This document shows, piece after piece, positions 12,805-23,700 of a stretch of DNA of 64,000 nucleotides. The position numbers and the translations under genes are program-made. Location of the stretch: the NCBI GenBank assembly GCA_950097015.1, contig CATNEN010000007.1, positions 3,286,001 to 3,350,000 of the forward strand, written 5' to 3'. The notes beneath the pieces were generated by a model. The model had not been told where the DNA came from, made no database searches, and saw only the letters and a list, made by a program, of their open reading frames with translations. Every line of letters begins with the position of its first letter. Position 1 is the first letter of the stretch. This DNA is from Macrostomum hystrix (Eukaryota > Platyhelminthes > Macrostomidae).

Positions 12805-15800
12805 GCTGGCTACCACTGGACCGCACTAGTGGGGCTGTCTTTCTGTGTTCTAAGATTCCCAGTGAAGCTGGAGGGTCCAGGCTGATCAACTAGTTCTGTC
12901 TTCCGACTCGCCGGACCGGTTTCAAATATCGACAGGAAAAAGCAGCAGACGAGCAATAAGGAGCAGAGAGTCAAATACGGAGGGAAATGAAATCCTCTCC
13001 CACTTTCTAAGCCTCCCAGGTGTACGCGGATCGCTAGCAATCAGGTACACGAATAGTGCAACCGAAAGCCGGCATGGAGGCGATGGTAAAAGGCATCGAT
13101 GGGGAGAGAGGCAAAATATGGGAAGAGTGGAAGCGACAGTAAGGAGGGAATGCTACAACCTTCGGCTCCAACCTTCCAATAATGGCCTCCTGCTTTCCCA
13201 AAAATCGGCACACCCCACAAGAGCTTGCAGGGGAGATCAGGACAGGGGATTGGGAGGGGGGCTGGGACGAATCTTCGACACCTGGCATTCAAGAATCCAG
13301 GGAGGAAGGGGCGGGGTAACGACGGACCAGCGGTGTAGAAAAGTGCAACTCGAATGCCGCGCAACAATCTTCGCCAGATCCCCACCCAGCATAGTCAGAT
13401 GTCTGCAACACATGATAAGGGATCGAAAAAAATTAGGACAGGAACTTTTAAGCCTGTTAAAATAACTGTATTTTCAATTGCTATCATTAAAGAATTTTAT
13501 TTTAAGACAATTACAGGCGAAAAGCTGCGAATATAAGCAACATATAGCATTCCTAGAGGAGTAAAAGATGAAATATCTTAGACATCTTGGCAAATTCAGA
13601 CTTCGATTAACAGTAGGACTGCCAAGCCCAATAGGATTCTTCCTATAACTAGAACTATAGGCTTATATAGATAAGCATCACAGGGGGAATTCCCGCGCGC
13701 AGAATTTTTTGCAGCGCCTGAATGCTAACAGCGTTGGGTGGTGTCTGATTGGTTGACAGACTAGGCTATGGTGCACTGTAGTTAAGCTGCGCCTTATAGT
13801 TAGGCTTGATCAGCGAAATTGGAGAAATTCGCGTCATTAGTGGCCTATTTCCACCTGTTGTAGCCCTTGAAGGTTCAGCAAGGCCGTCTAGATAAAGGGT
13901 AGGTGACCACAGAAGACGTAGATGGTGCAGGCACATTCAGGTGACATGCTGATAAATTTTGAAGGCCTGACAAGGCCGCACTGAGGCCTCGTGTATAGGG
14001 GCGTATGAAATACACTAGCGCTTATGGGAATAATCCGACCTTCGGCCAGAACCATTAAATATCTAGACGGTCTGAAAAGCTGGCGACTTGATTCTTGTTT
14101 CAGAAGATGCGCAAAAAAGTTAGATCGCATTCTTGAGTTTCGTGTGCTTGGATTTCTCTGTTCGTGTGCAGCACAAAAAATGGTCGGAGTCGGCATTTCC
14201 TCCCCTCGGTAGTTCTACTGTTAAAAGTAATGAGTAAATATAACTTTAATTGCACAGTGTCAGCTAAGTAATCGTCAGCTAAGTAATACTAGACTAATTG
14301 CACTGTATATTAAGTGTTTGTAAAGTGAGCAAGACAACTTCTGCATACAGCCGTTTCTTCATGCCCATGGGGGTGGGGATAAATAGGAAAATGCCCAAGA
14401 TCAGTCATAAACATGATCAAGAAAAGGTATGTGAGCTAGTCATAACAGTGATTGATACTATATGCTAAATTAGTTAGAACCTGAATGACTTAAGTCTGAA
14501 TTTGGTTAATAGCTTTAATTATTATCTGGTAAATAGCTAGTTTAGATAAGCTTAATAGTGAGAGGTTTCAGCAATCGTGCTGATTTGTGTTTTGAATACG
14601 ATGGGGTCAAATTAAAAAAATTTTGTATGACAATAAAATTTTAGCAGTGGGATGTCAGTTTTAGCCATTGAGTTTGAACTGAAGGACTACACAAGCTTTA
14701 TTAGGGCTCTATAGCTATTGCAACTAGAATTTATTCAAAATGTATAACTAATGATTGATTATTCATCTGGTTAACCGGTTAACCACCCAAGGACTTAATT
14801 TCTCCCCCTTTCAACAAGCAGGAGCAACAATCCTCCCAAAGACCACTCTTGCCCTGCTGAGAGCCATCTTGAGTCTTGACCTCACAAAGACCAAACTATA
14901 CCCTTGAACTAAGTTAGTCCCTGAAACAACCGAATTTCTGGAAAAGGTTTTAATTTTTTTAATTAGCTGATAAGCGAAAATAATTTGAGATACAAACTTC
15001 AAATCTGAATGACTGTCCTTTTGCAGCTTGTTAATTATTTGATCTTACAAATGATAGAGGTTCTCGTGGTAGTGCTACAACCCCTTATAACTTAGTTATA
15101 AGTTATAACTCGGTTAACTGGACGAATAATCAAATGGCTAATAATGTTCAAATAACAACTGCCATTTTTTAAACTTACAAGTAAATATTAAAAGGCAACC
15201 AGCAAAGTAAAATAACAAAGTTCTCTATATTTGATCACTCAAAAAGGGTTAATCACTCTGAACTATTATTAATTAATTTTAGAGTACATTCTACAATATG
15301 TTCAAACTTCAAACTGGGTACTAGTACTAGTATTAGTAGTACAAGTAGCAATGTGTGACCCAGAAGAAACATGTCAAAACCTAGCAGCTAAAGACATCTA
15401 TAAAAGCATTCATCAAGGTAGGCCTTGTTTTGAAAAAAAGCTGTCAGATATTTCTGTCTCAGAAATTTTACTAATCAAGAGACTACGAACCTTGAAGTTT
15501 ACATCATATACAGCATGTTTTTTTAATTGGAAGCAAGTACCTACATAAAAATTGCAAAATTCCTTATTATATGCAGAACTAATATACTATCTATATGCAT
15601 TTTAAAGTAAAATATCAATTATATTCAATAATTTGAAACTAAAAAACGTAATGCTTGCTATGCGAAGTAACACTTAGCTACACTTTTGTGAATGATATTT
15701 TGCAATATTAGATTTTTCACTATCCTACATGGTGTATTGTGAGCTTTTTAGTTAAAATAGGGCCTATGGCTTTTTTATCATGGTCATGCATCGTAACAGT

Positions 15801-17370
15801 AGACTACGATTGATAAGTGTAGATGATATTACACTTGTTTGACCCTACAGGTATGGCCTACATGTGATATGGTATGTTTTATTCATTACGACATGTAAGG
15901 CAATGATAACTAAAACATAAGCGCCTTCAATCATCGTTTAAACCGAAAAATATCTTTTCGATACAAATCAACAGCAAAAAAATTTTTGAACTAAGTAAAG
16001 ATTCGTTACAAAAAAAACAAGTGCATTTATTGTGTGCAAAAAGGGAACTTCTTTGTGTAAGTTCTAGGAAAGTGAAAAGTTAAATTTTTTACAAGTGGTA
16101 ATAAAGTCAAACAACAATTCATCTCAGAAAGCTTCGCGTGATACTCAAGTTTTCTGAAAAAGAGAATTTATTTATAAGGTTATATTGGTTATTAAAGTTA
16201 TTTCGCAAATTTATGAAATTATAATCATTATCATTATTATCAGTTATGACTATGAGCACCTTTGAAAAGGTGGCACAAATAAATGCTGGCCGTCATCCAC
16301 AATGCCAGAAGTCAACCGTCACCCAGACAATATCTTTATGCAATGGTTTACATGATAAATGGACAGGAGTCAGAGAAATGTGATTATCGGGGAGGGCAGT
16401 TTCAGTGCGGTATAAACATTTTGTTTCTGGGAAAGGTATATTGTTTGTATAATATGGAAAAGGCGTTGATACACATAAAACAACACACTTTGTTGGCATG
16501 GATGTGATCCAAACGTGCATTTCTATAAAACGGCAATAATATTAGCTGGGAATCAGTTTATGTTTATATATGTTTACTATGCATCACGCGTAGCAGAAAA
16601 TGCCAAGTACTTTTAAGGCACGCATCCTATTTTAACTTTCACGTAATATATGGGAATTCAGACGTTGAGTTTTGGCATAAGCCTGTGTATTTGTTTATGT
16701 CATTGTTGCATCGTACAGGCTATCAGATTTACTATCATATAACTATGCGAATCGAATGTTGCTCAATCTATTTTTAAGAAGTGGAATTATTGTTTCTTAT
16801 CAGATACACATATATACTTGCTTGGTTTGGAAAGCTTTCACAGAACACTTCAGCTAATTTTGAAGGTGAACAGTGTTAAGATTGAAGGTTATTCCTTATT
16901 ATTAGCCTGTTAGCTCGAATAATACTCGTAATTGCTGCGTGGGACCAAAAGTGAAATCTATATACTTATTTAAACTTGCGCATTAAAGCAAAGAACCTAC
17001 GACTTCACCTTGCTCTGCTAAGAGACCTAGAGTGAATCAAATGTGACCGCCTTTCTCAAAGGCAAAAATGGGAAGGCAAGACCCAAATAACCTCTACACG
17101 TACACAAGTGGATGCAGTCAGTGTACAGTAATCTGAATGTACGCAGGCCTGGTTTGTGAAGCACAGGAGAGGGAGAGGCGAGAAGGGAGTGAATGTACAT
17201 TAATCAAAACTACTTCTATCGCTCGCTCTAACCCTTCCATTGGCAAACACAGCGCATAGGCTAGGCTATATAGTTATGGGGGCAGTTTAACAACAGACTG
17301 TCTAGGAAGAGTCGGTCATAAGTTTATTCAGACTCTTGAGTTCCGTCAATAACAACAAGCTAGCTAGCCA
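12805..17370. other. Intergenic region between divergent SVIL and zinc-finger gene
   Basis: About 4.6 kb, mostly AT-rich from 13400 onward. It should hold the 5' UTRs and promoters of both genes, but I see no convincing coding exon. Short frames at 13041-13385 and 13888-14212 show no family resemblance. No tandem array of note occurs here, unlike the introns on either side. Confidence 0.6.
17267..17272 (+). promoter_or_regulatory. Possible TATA box of zinc-finger gene
   Basis: TATATA lies about 100 nt before the ATG, with ATTGG (inverted CCAAT) 25 nt further upstream. This is position and composition only. Confidence 0.2.
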
Positions 17371-19083
17371 ATGCCAGACTATTTGTCATGTGGCGCCTGT
17401 CACGCCGAATTTGAAGTAGTGGACTTCTACCTTTTCCTGAATCACAAGTTATCCAGCTGTAATGTGAATTATCCGAAAAACGGGTCCAATCGACTCTCCG
17501 GCGTTGACTCGGTGCTAGAGTGCTCTAAGTGCCTGCGCAAGTGTCGCACCCCGTGGGCCCTGCTGCAGCACCTGCAGACTGAGCACTGCCTATCATTGGC
17601 TCGCACTCTTCTCTTGCCAACTAACGGGCCGCCGGCTCCATTCCTGCTCGGCGGGCGTCAGCGCTCACTGGTGGATGAAAACAACATGACCGAGGCCTGC
17701 ACCCAGACCACCCGGTCATGCCTCAAGCGGCAGGTCTGCCCGTATGAGGAGGGCCTACCCGACGACTGCTGCCTGAAGGCCAGCAAGGAGCAGCGTGCCT
17801 CAGACAGCGGCTGCTGCTGCATGGACAGCTTCGGCTCCGATGGCCGCGGAGGCGGCGGCTGCAGCGGTGCCTGCAGCGGCGGCGGCGCCGGCGGCGATGG
17901 CAAGGCTGCCAAGCGTCAGTCCGACTGCTGCCTGGCTGTGCCTAAGAAGAGGCGCCTTTTAACAGCAGCCGCTGCTGATGGCAGCGTTGAAGGCGAAAGA
18001 CCCGACCCGCAAGCGACAACAAAGTCGCCACCGAATGCCACTGCCGCAGTCGATTCCTCTGACATCCCCGACGGTTGCTGCGGTCTCCAGCCAGACTGCG
18101 TTCTGCTCCGACCTCCGGTAGAAAAGCGAAGCGCTGAGTGCCAGACGGACTTTGTCGTATCGCTGCTCGACGATCTAGACGTCGATATGTTGCTTGAAGA
18201 CGCCGGGGTCGATGTTCCTACTTCGCTAGTAAGCCAAATCGATGGCGAGTGCGGCGGCGCGAGCATCGCCTCCATAAACTCGTCGTCTTCCACTATGGAC
18301 CAATTGTCCACTTCGCTGAGCTCTATGCATCGACTGGCTCCCGCGCCGTCCAAGGCAATCCAGACCGTCAGCAGAATCGCTTCGCAGCAACATCTGCTGG
18401 CACAGCCTCCGCCGGCACCGGCGCAGCAGCAGCAAGTCGTCCTTGCCGATTTCTACTCCGCGGACGCCCTGCGCTATCAGCAAAGTGCCGAGGAGGAGCT
18501 AACATCGCGGCTCCAACAGCGCCAGCATCTGCAGCCGTCTGCAGCCACAGCGTCAGTCAGCATGTCTGTGACACCTGTGATTTTTAACGTTACCGGCAGC
18601 AGTGTGGACCTGTGCTCTCAGCCATCTAGACAGCAGGCGTCGACTTCCTACAGCCAGTCTCAACTGTCGGCTTTCGACTCTCGTTCATCAGCATCCGCCA
18701 AAGAGCTTCGCTTTAAGTGCAACCTTTGCCCGCGCACCTTCCGACAGAACATTCACCTGCGCAAGCACATCATGTCCCAGCACAGTCACTCGAAGCCGCA
18801 CAAATGCCCCAGCTGTGATTACACAACGGTAGAGAAGAGTCACCTGACGGTGCACATCCGCAAACACACCGGTGAGCGACCCTTCAGCTGCCGTGTCTGC
18901 GACTATTCCACCGCCCAGAACTGCACCCTGAAGGCGCACTACCTGCGCAAGCATCCTGGCAACATTGTGCACTGCGCTAAGTGCAATCTGGAATTTGTCA
19001 CCGAGCATGAGAGGGACAAGCACGAGCGCGGCTGCAGCCTGGACCTGCTGGCAGTGCAACCCGCTGCTGGCACCGTCGGTTAG
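17371..19083 (+). CDS. BCL11-like C2H2 zinc-finger transcription factor, single exon
   Basis: A 570-residue intronless frame; an in-frame TAG two codons before the ATG fixes the start. Residues 7-30 form a C2HC finger (C7, C10, H25, C30) with the same spacing and similar residues as the N-terminal oligomerisation finger of BCL11A/B. Residues 51-72 form a second C2H2 finger (C51, C54, H67, H72) resembling BCL11 finger 1 (WALLQHLQTEH). A long Cys-, Ala- and Gln-rich disordered middle follows. Four consecutive fingers close the protein: C450/C453/H466/H471, C479/C482/H495/H499, C507/C510/H523/H528 and a C2HC finger C535/C538/H551/C555. The canonical TGERPF linker joins the second and third of these; the other linkers are atypical. 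It is a nuclear DNA-binding factor by inference. The C-terminal cluster does not look like BCL11's, so this could be a derived BCL11/CG9650 homologue or a separate zinc-finger family. Confidence 0.85.
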   Translation: MPDYLSCGACHAEFEVVDFYLFLNHKLSSCNVNYPKNGSNRLSGVDSVLECSKCLRKCRTPWALLQHLQTEHCLSLARTLLLPTNGPPAPFLLGGRQRSLVDENNMTEACTQTTRSCLKRQVCPYEEGLPDDCCLKASKEQRASDSGCCCMDSFGSDGRGGGGCSGACSGGGAGGDGKAAKRQSDCCLAVPKKRRLLTAAAADGSVEGERPDPQATTKSPPNATAAVDSSDIPDGCCGLQPDCVLLRPPVEKRSAECQTDFVVSLLDDLDVDMLLEDAGVDVPTSLVSQIDGECGGASIASINSSSSTMDQLSTSLSSMHRLAPAPSKAIQTVSRIASQQHLLAQPPPAPAQQQQVVLADFYSADALRYQQSAEEELTSRLQQRQHLQPSAATASVSMSVTPVIFNVTGSSVDLCSQPSRQQASTSYSQSQLSAFDSRSSASAKELRFKCNLCPRTFRQNIHLRKHIMSQHSHSKPHKCPSCDYTTVEKSHLTVHIRKHTGERPFSCRVCDYSTAQNCTLKAHYLRKHPGNIVHCAKCNLEFVTEHERDKHERGCSLDLLAVQPAAGTVG

Positions 19084-19370
19084 CTGGGCGGCTCTGATGC
19101 TTACAGAGTTGGAGAGACCACACAGTTTGTATAGATCTGTATGTAGAAATGCCAATATGGCCATGATTTACTAGTACAGTCACCATCATTCAAGCTCCCC
19201 TCGCCATTTCATCCTGTACAAGTTGCTTAAGTGCTATTCAGTTCATTTGTTTTGAGTCCCTTGAATTATAATTCCCATTGCTAATCACGTCGCTAATCAA
19301 CGTTGCTAATCACGGTACCGTGGAAAAAAGTATATTTCAACTCAAAGTCTTAGAGTTAAAATCTGCTTCC

Positions 19371-19392
19371 AATAAATAGTGACATAAATAAA
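19371..19392 (+). promoter_or_regulatory. Candidate poly(A) signals of zinc-finger gene
   Basis: AATAAA occurs at 19371-19376 and again at 19387-19392, about 300 nt after the stop codon. No other strong choice is nearer. Confidence 0.45.
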
Positions 19393-20738
19393 TGTCCCAT
19401 CACGTGACCCCGGCTAGCGTTCCTAAAGTTCATCATTTGATTTTAAGTTGAGGTGCGATATAAGACTTGGCAACAGTCAAAACTACCACCCTACTGGCGC
19501 CAAGAGTCGGTTTTGACTGTAGCGGACTGACAATAAATCTACAATTTGTATTTACATTTAGATACATTTACTTGAATACATTTAGTTCTTTCTTGTCTGT
19601 GCCATTCAAAGTTATCCAAACTTTCGTGCTTTGCATATTAATGTAGCCAGACATTATAGAAAACGTAAAATCCTAATGTTATTCAAGAAGTTGCATACAG
19701 CGAGCTCAGTTTTCTTCCTAATTGTATCCTTAGACTTCAGGCCATGTACATATATTAGTACACATTAAAAAAAACTATTTTTGTACTCGTACACTTGTTA
19801 AGTATGCAGCATAAATTTTTATTTTGCCTTCTTTTTTTTTCACGTTCTTAACTGCGATTCGCGATATCTGCAGCATTCTTCTAAATTAAGGTAAATAACT
19901 TTGCGAGCTTACTATATACAGCTTTCTAAGTACGAGTAGTTGTAAAAGTTCAAACATACTGCGTTTGCCTAAATGTATAGAGCTAATAAAGAATAGCTCA
20001 CTTGTTCAGTCATTTTAATCAGTAAAGATAGTAGTTTGTGAAACTAAGATGGCAATCGTCATATGTAAATTAGATAGAGTTCATGATTTGATGATTGTTT
20101 TAAATGATAACTTTCTGTCGTGATTTTGATGGAGGTCTGAACACAAATCTTAATGCACGGCACCTGCACATCTGCATGCACGCGTGGATTGGGGGTAGAG
20201 GGGTCGCCCCAAAAAGAAGCAATAAAGTCAGGGGTTAAGGAAATAAATATAAACTTTTTGAAGAGCCAGCCTTTCCTTTTTATGGGACCATGAAATGCAA
20301 CGAATATCCAGTATACATATGATGGCTTGGCAGAGGCTACTTCAAAACAACAAAATCATCAAGCAAACTATATGAAAATATAGGACAGACCTACGTAATT
20401 TAAGGCATCTAAACAGTGGAAAGAATATTCTGAATCAAGCGCAAAAATCTTTGTTTTATAGGCCTAGCATCCACAAATAAAAAACGGCCTTTCTTGGAAA
20501 CATACCCCCTTTTTTACTCATTGAATAATGTAGCATTAAGTTTTCCATGACTGCACCAAATTTTGCATTGACATGGTGCCCTATAATACCGTCTCAAATA
20601 CTTTTTTAACATGCATTGCATCTTAGTTGTCACATTTTCTGTTTCTGTTTGTTTTGCGCTTGTCTTCTTTTAATATAACTATAATATACTGTCCAAAACC
20701 TTTTAATCTTTACTACTACTAGCACACTATAACTGATT
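19393..20738. other. AT-rich intergenic region
   Basis: No supported gene, element or array between the zinc-finger 3' end and the first STK11IP exon. Further AATAAA words (for example near 19533 and 19986) are expected by chance at this base composition. Confidence 0.5.
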
Positions 20739-23700
20739 ATGGGTTCATCAAATAGTCACTATTTGAAATGCAGCGATCAGGATCTCTTGCTACAGCTAGC
20801 AAAATGCTTTACAAACAATGGTAATTATTTTTTCTTTTGTTTTTTAAAAATAATCATGATTCATTGCAAAGATAAATTGTTGCAGCCAGGTTCAGGGTAT
20901 TATTTAGCACTAATATGTCTAAATATAGCAAGACTTTTTATGTGTTTTCGTTAATAAATCTTAATATTTGGTATGAATATCAACGTGAATTATTTTGACT
21001 TTGAACTTTAACTGATTAAGGTGAATTATATGATTAAGCTTTAACAGCAATGTTCTACTTCCGTTCGTTAGGCCTATATTATTTTTTCATTTGTATTTCT
21101 GCCACATGTGGATTCTGAGTTTGAAAAAGTTGTGCTGACGTGGCTTTGCCGTGACTTGACACTTGGATCTATGTCTATGGCAAAATCTGGCAAATATAGG
21201 GGAACAGGAAGCTAAAGCACATAAATTCTGCAGCTGAAGATTTCACGAAGGCCAAGCTACGTCAAATGCATGGCACAAGTGCTGCTCTATTCGAAAGCCA
21301 CCTTGAAGAATTCTTATGGTGCCATCTATGCCCCAAGAATAGCTTTGGTGCCCTCCTCTACTGGATTAGGCACTATTACCCGGTTTGAAAGAAGAAAGAA
21401 TGACCAAGACGTTTCAGAACTGTGTGACCAAACTACTGACTTTTTGTTACCGTTAAACTAGTTTTTTTGTAGTTATCTGTTGTTTGCAAACAAAAAATAA
21501 TATAACAAATGGAAGTAGAACATTGCTGCTTTAACATTATCAAGCTTAATCATGTAAAATGCTTAAAGTTTTCCAATAAATTTAAAATTCAGACACCATA
21601 TTTTAGTGGATCTACAAGTAACTGTTGTCATCAACACACTGCTTTTTGCAACTCCCCTTTATCATTTTTAATTTTATGTTGTCATTCTGATGTTTTTACA
21701 GAAAATGTATACTAGCTTTTGTGATTTTACCTATGTGTGTTATTTTATAATAAAAATATAAAGTCTAGTAGGCCTAAATAGAAATTTGCAATGAAATTAG
21801 TTAATTCACTTGATTGAATTTGAATTAAATTTATTTTGGAAAATTCTCCATAGTCTATATTCCATAGTCTGGATCATGCTGGGTGCACACCGGAATGAAG
21901 AAGGGAAAATTTTCATTTACATGCAGATGCACGCTAAAAAGTGGTTTTGCACGCTGATGTAGGCCTACACTAAGAATTTTTACTATAAATTTCTAGATAG
22001 TGGCTATTTGTATGGTAGTCCATCCCATTGGTCAATGTAAGTTGCATGGCATTTAAAAAAAGTTAACCAGAGTATTCATGTAAAAGTTGGGTTCTAAATA
22101 AGAGTTTAAATATTCTTTGGATAGTTTAAAAGAGTTAAGTTTAAAGACTTAGACTACAATGTCTATCCAGACAATGCACTATTGTTAATTAGTCACAAAT
22201 AAATGATGATTACAATGCAATGCAATCAAGAAGCTAAAACTAAATGACTCTTGACAAAGAACATTTAAAAAGGAAAACAGAAAGCAAAAGGAAGCAAGTT
22301 GCATTGCACATTATGATTGATGATATTGATTAGCAAGGCAAGACTGAAAGCACTCATTTTTTAGTTCAAATTTTGCTCTCATTCAAGGCAATATATTTTA
22401 TATTGAAATGAAACTACTGTCCAATATTTTTGAGACAATTGGGCTCTTAGAAGCTCGTGAAGAAATATATATATATTTTTAAATTCTGAACTTTGTTTGA
22501 ATGTTTGTTTGTAGTTTGTTTGAAGCTGCACATGTTTTAAAAGTTTTGAATCACTTTTAGATGAGAATGAAAGAATGTGGAAATTTCAGCTTTAGCACTT
22601 AGAGAGGCTTGTTAGACTTTAGTCAACGAGTTTTTTTATTTCAATTTATTTTCTATATATTTTTTGCCACTCTGACATTCTCCCATGTGCTACTGCATGC
22701 GGACATGGACATGAGGCAAACATAAATGCGAAGCACCTTTTTGCACTCGGAGTATGCCAATTGGAAGCTTGTGCATACTGAGTCCATGCTGATATATACC
22801 AACTGCACAAATGTATGCCAGAAATTTCCGGCATAAACTACATGATTAGAACTATGGTCTATATTAGGCTAAAGTAAACATAGTTTGTGTTATGTTTTTG
22901 TATTTTTAACTTTATAAAAAAGTATATAAAATTTTGACATAAGAAATTGTTATATGAAAAATATGCAACTATTTATTTTGAAGAACACTTATAATTAGAT
23001 CCCAATGCCTCTATGAAACATTAATGTAGTTTAATATTTTTTAATTAAACTAATTTTACTGAAGCTCTTGTTCCCCATGTTTTACTTATGTTGGTATTCC
23101 CATATTTTGGGGTACCCAAAGAAAGCCCTAGGCTTGCCCTATAAAAATCAGACTAATATTTAATACATTCCCATACCTCTATTGAAAGTTTACTCTTATT
23201 TATTATTCTCTTAGGTATAATTTACCTCACCCAAAGTCCCTGATTCACCATGCCTTGCTAGGTGTGGTCATTCTGTTTGGGAAGCCATTTCATTGAAAGT
23301 GGTTGTAGATAGAACAGGTTTCTTTTTTATCTGCCTCTTTCAAACCCTTAGAGACATGGATTTATAAAACTAATAGAATCAGAACTTTTTTATACAAATA
23401 AAGTTCTTGAAGCACCACATTGTTTCATTTTTCAATGCAGGCTAAAATGATCTATAAGTACAACATCTGTTGGTTATCATAAAGACATTTATTTAGCAAA
23501 TTGTATATGTATTCTGTCTTGCAAAATATCTATACTAAAAATCGCATATTTCTAACAAAAATCAAAAGTATGAAATCCAATGTTAAAAAAATATGTTGTA
23601 TAATAATCACCTCAATTAGATGTGCCAATGGCTAGTTTATTCAAATTATTATTGTGGATATGTAAACTTTTCTATTCAACCAGCTCCTGCACTCGGCACA

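Noticed and set aside
13041-13465. Overlapping frames on both strands upstream of SVIL
   Set aside because: No family resemblance, no phase-consistent splice partners, and mixed composition.
15351-15548. 65-residue plus-strand frame in the intergenic region
   Set aside because: Short, AT-rich, no motif and no splice partner.
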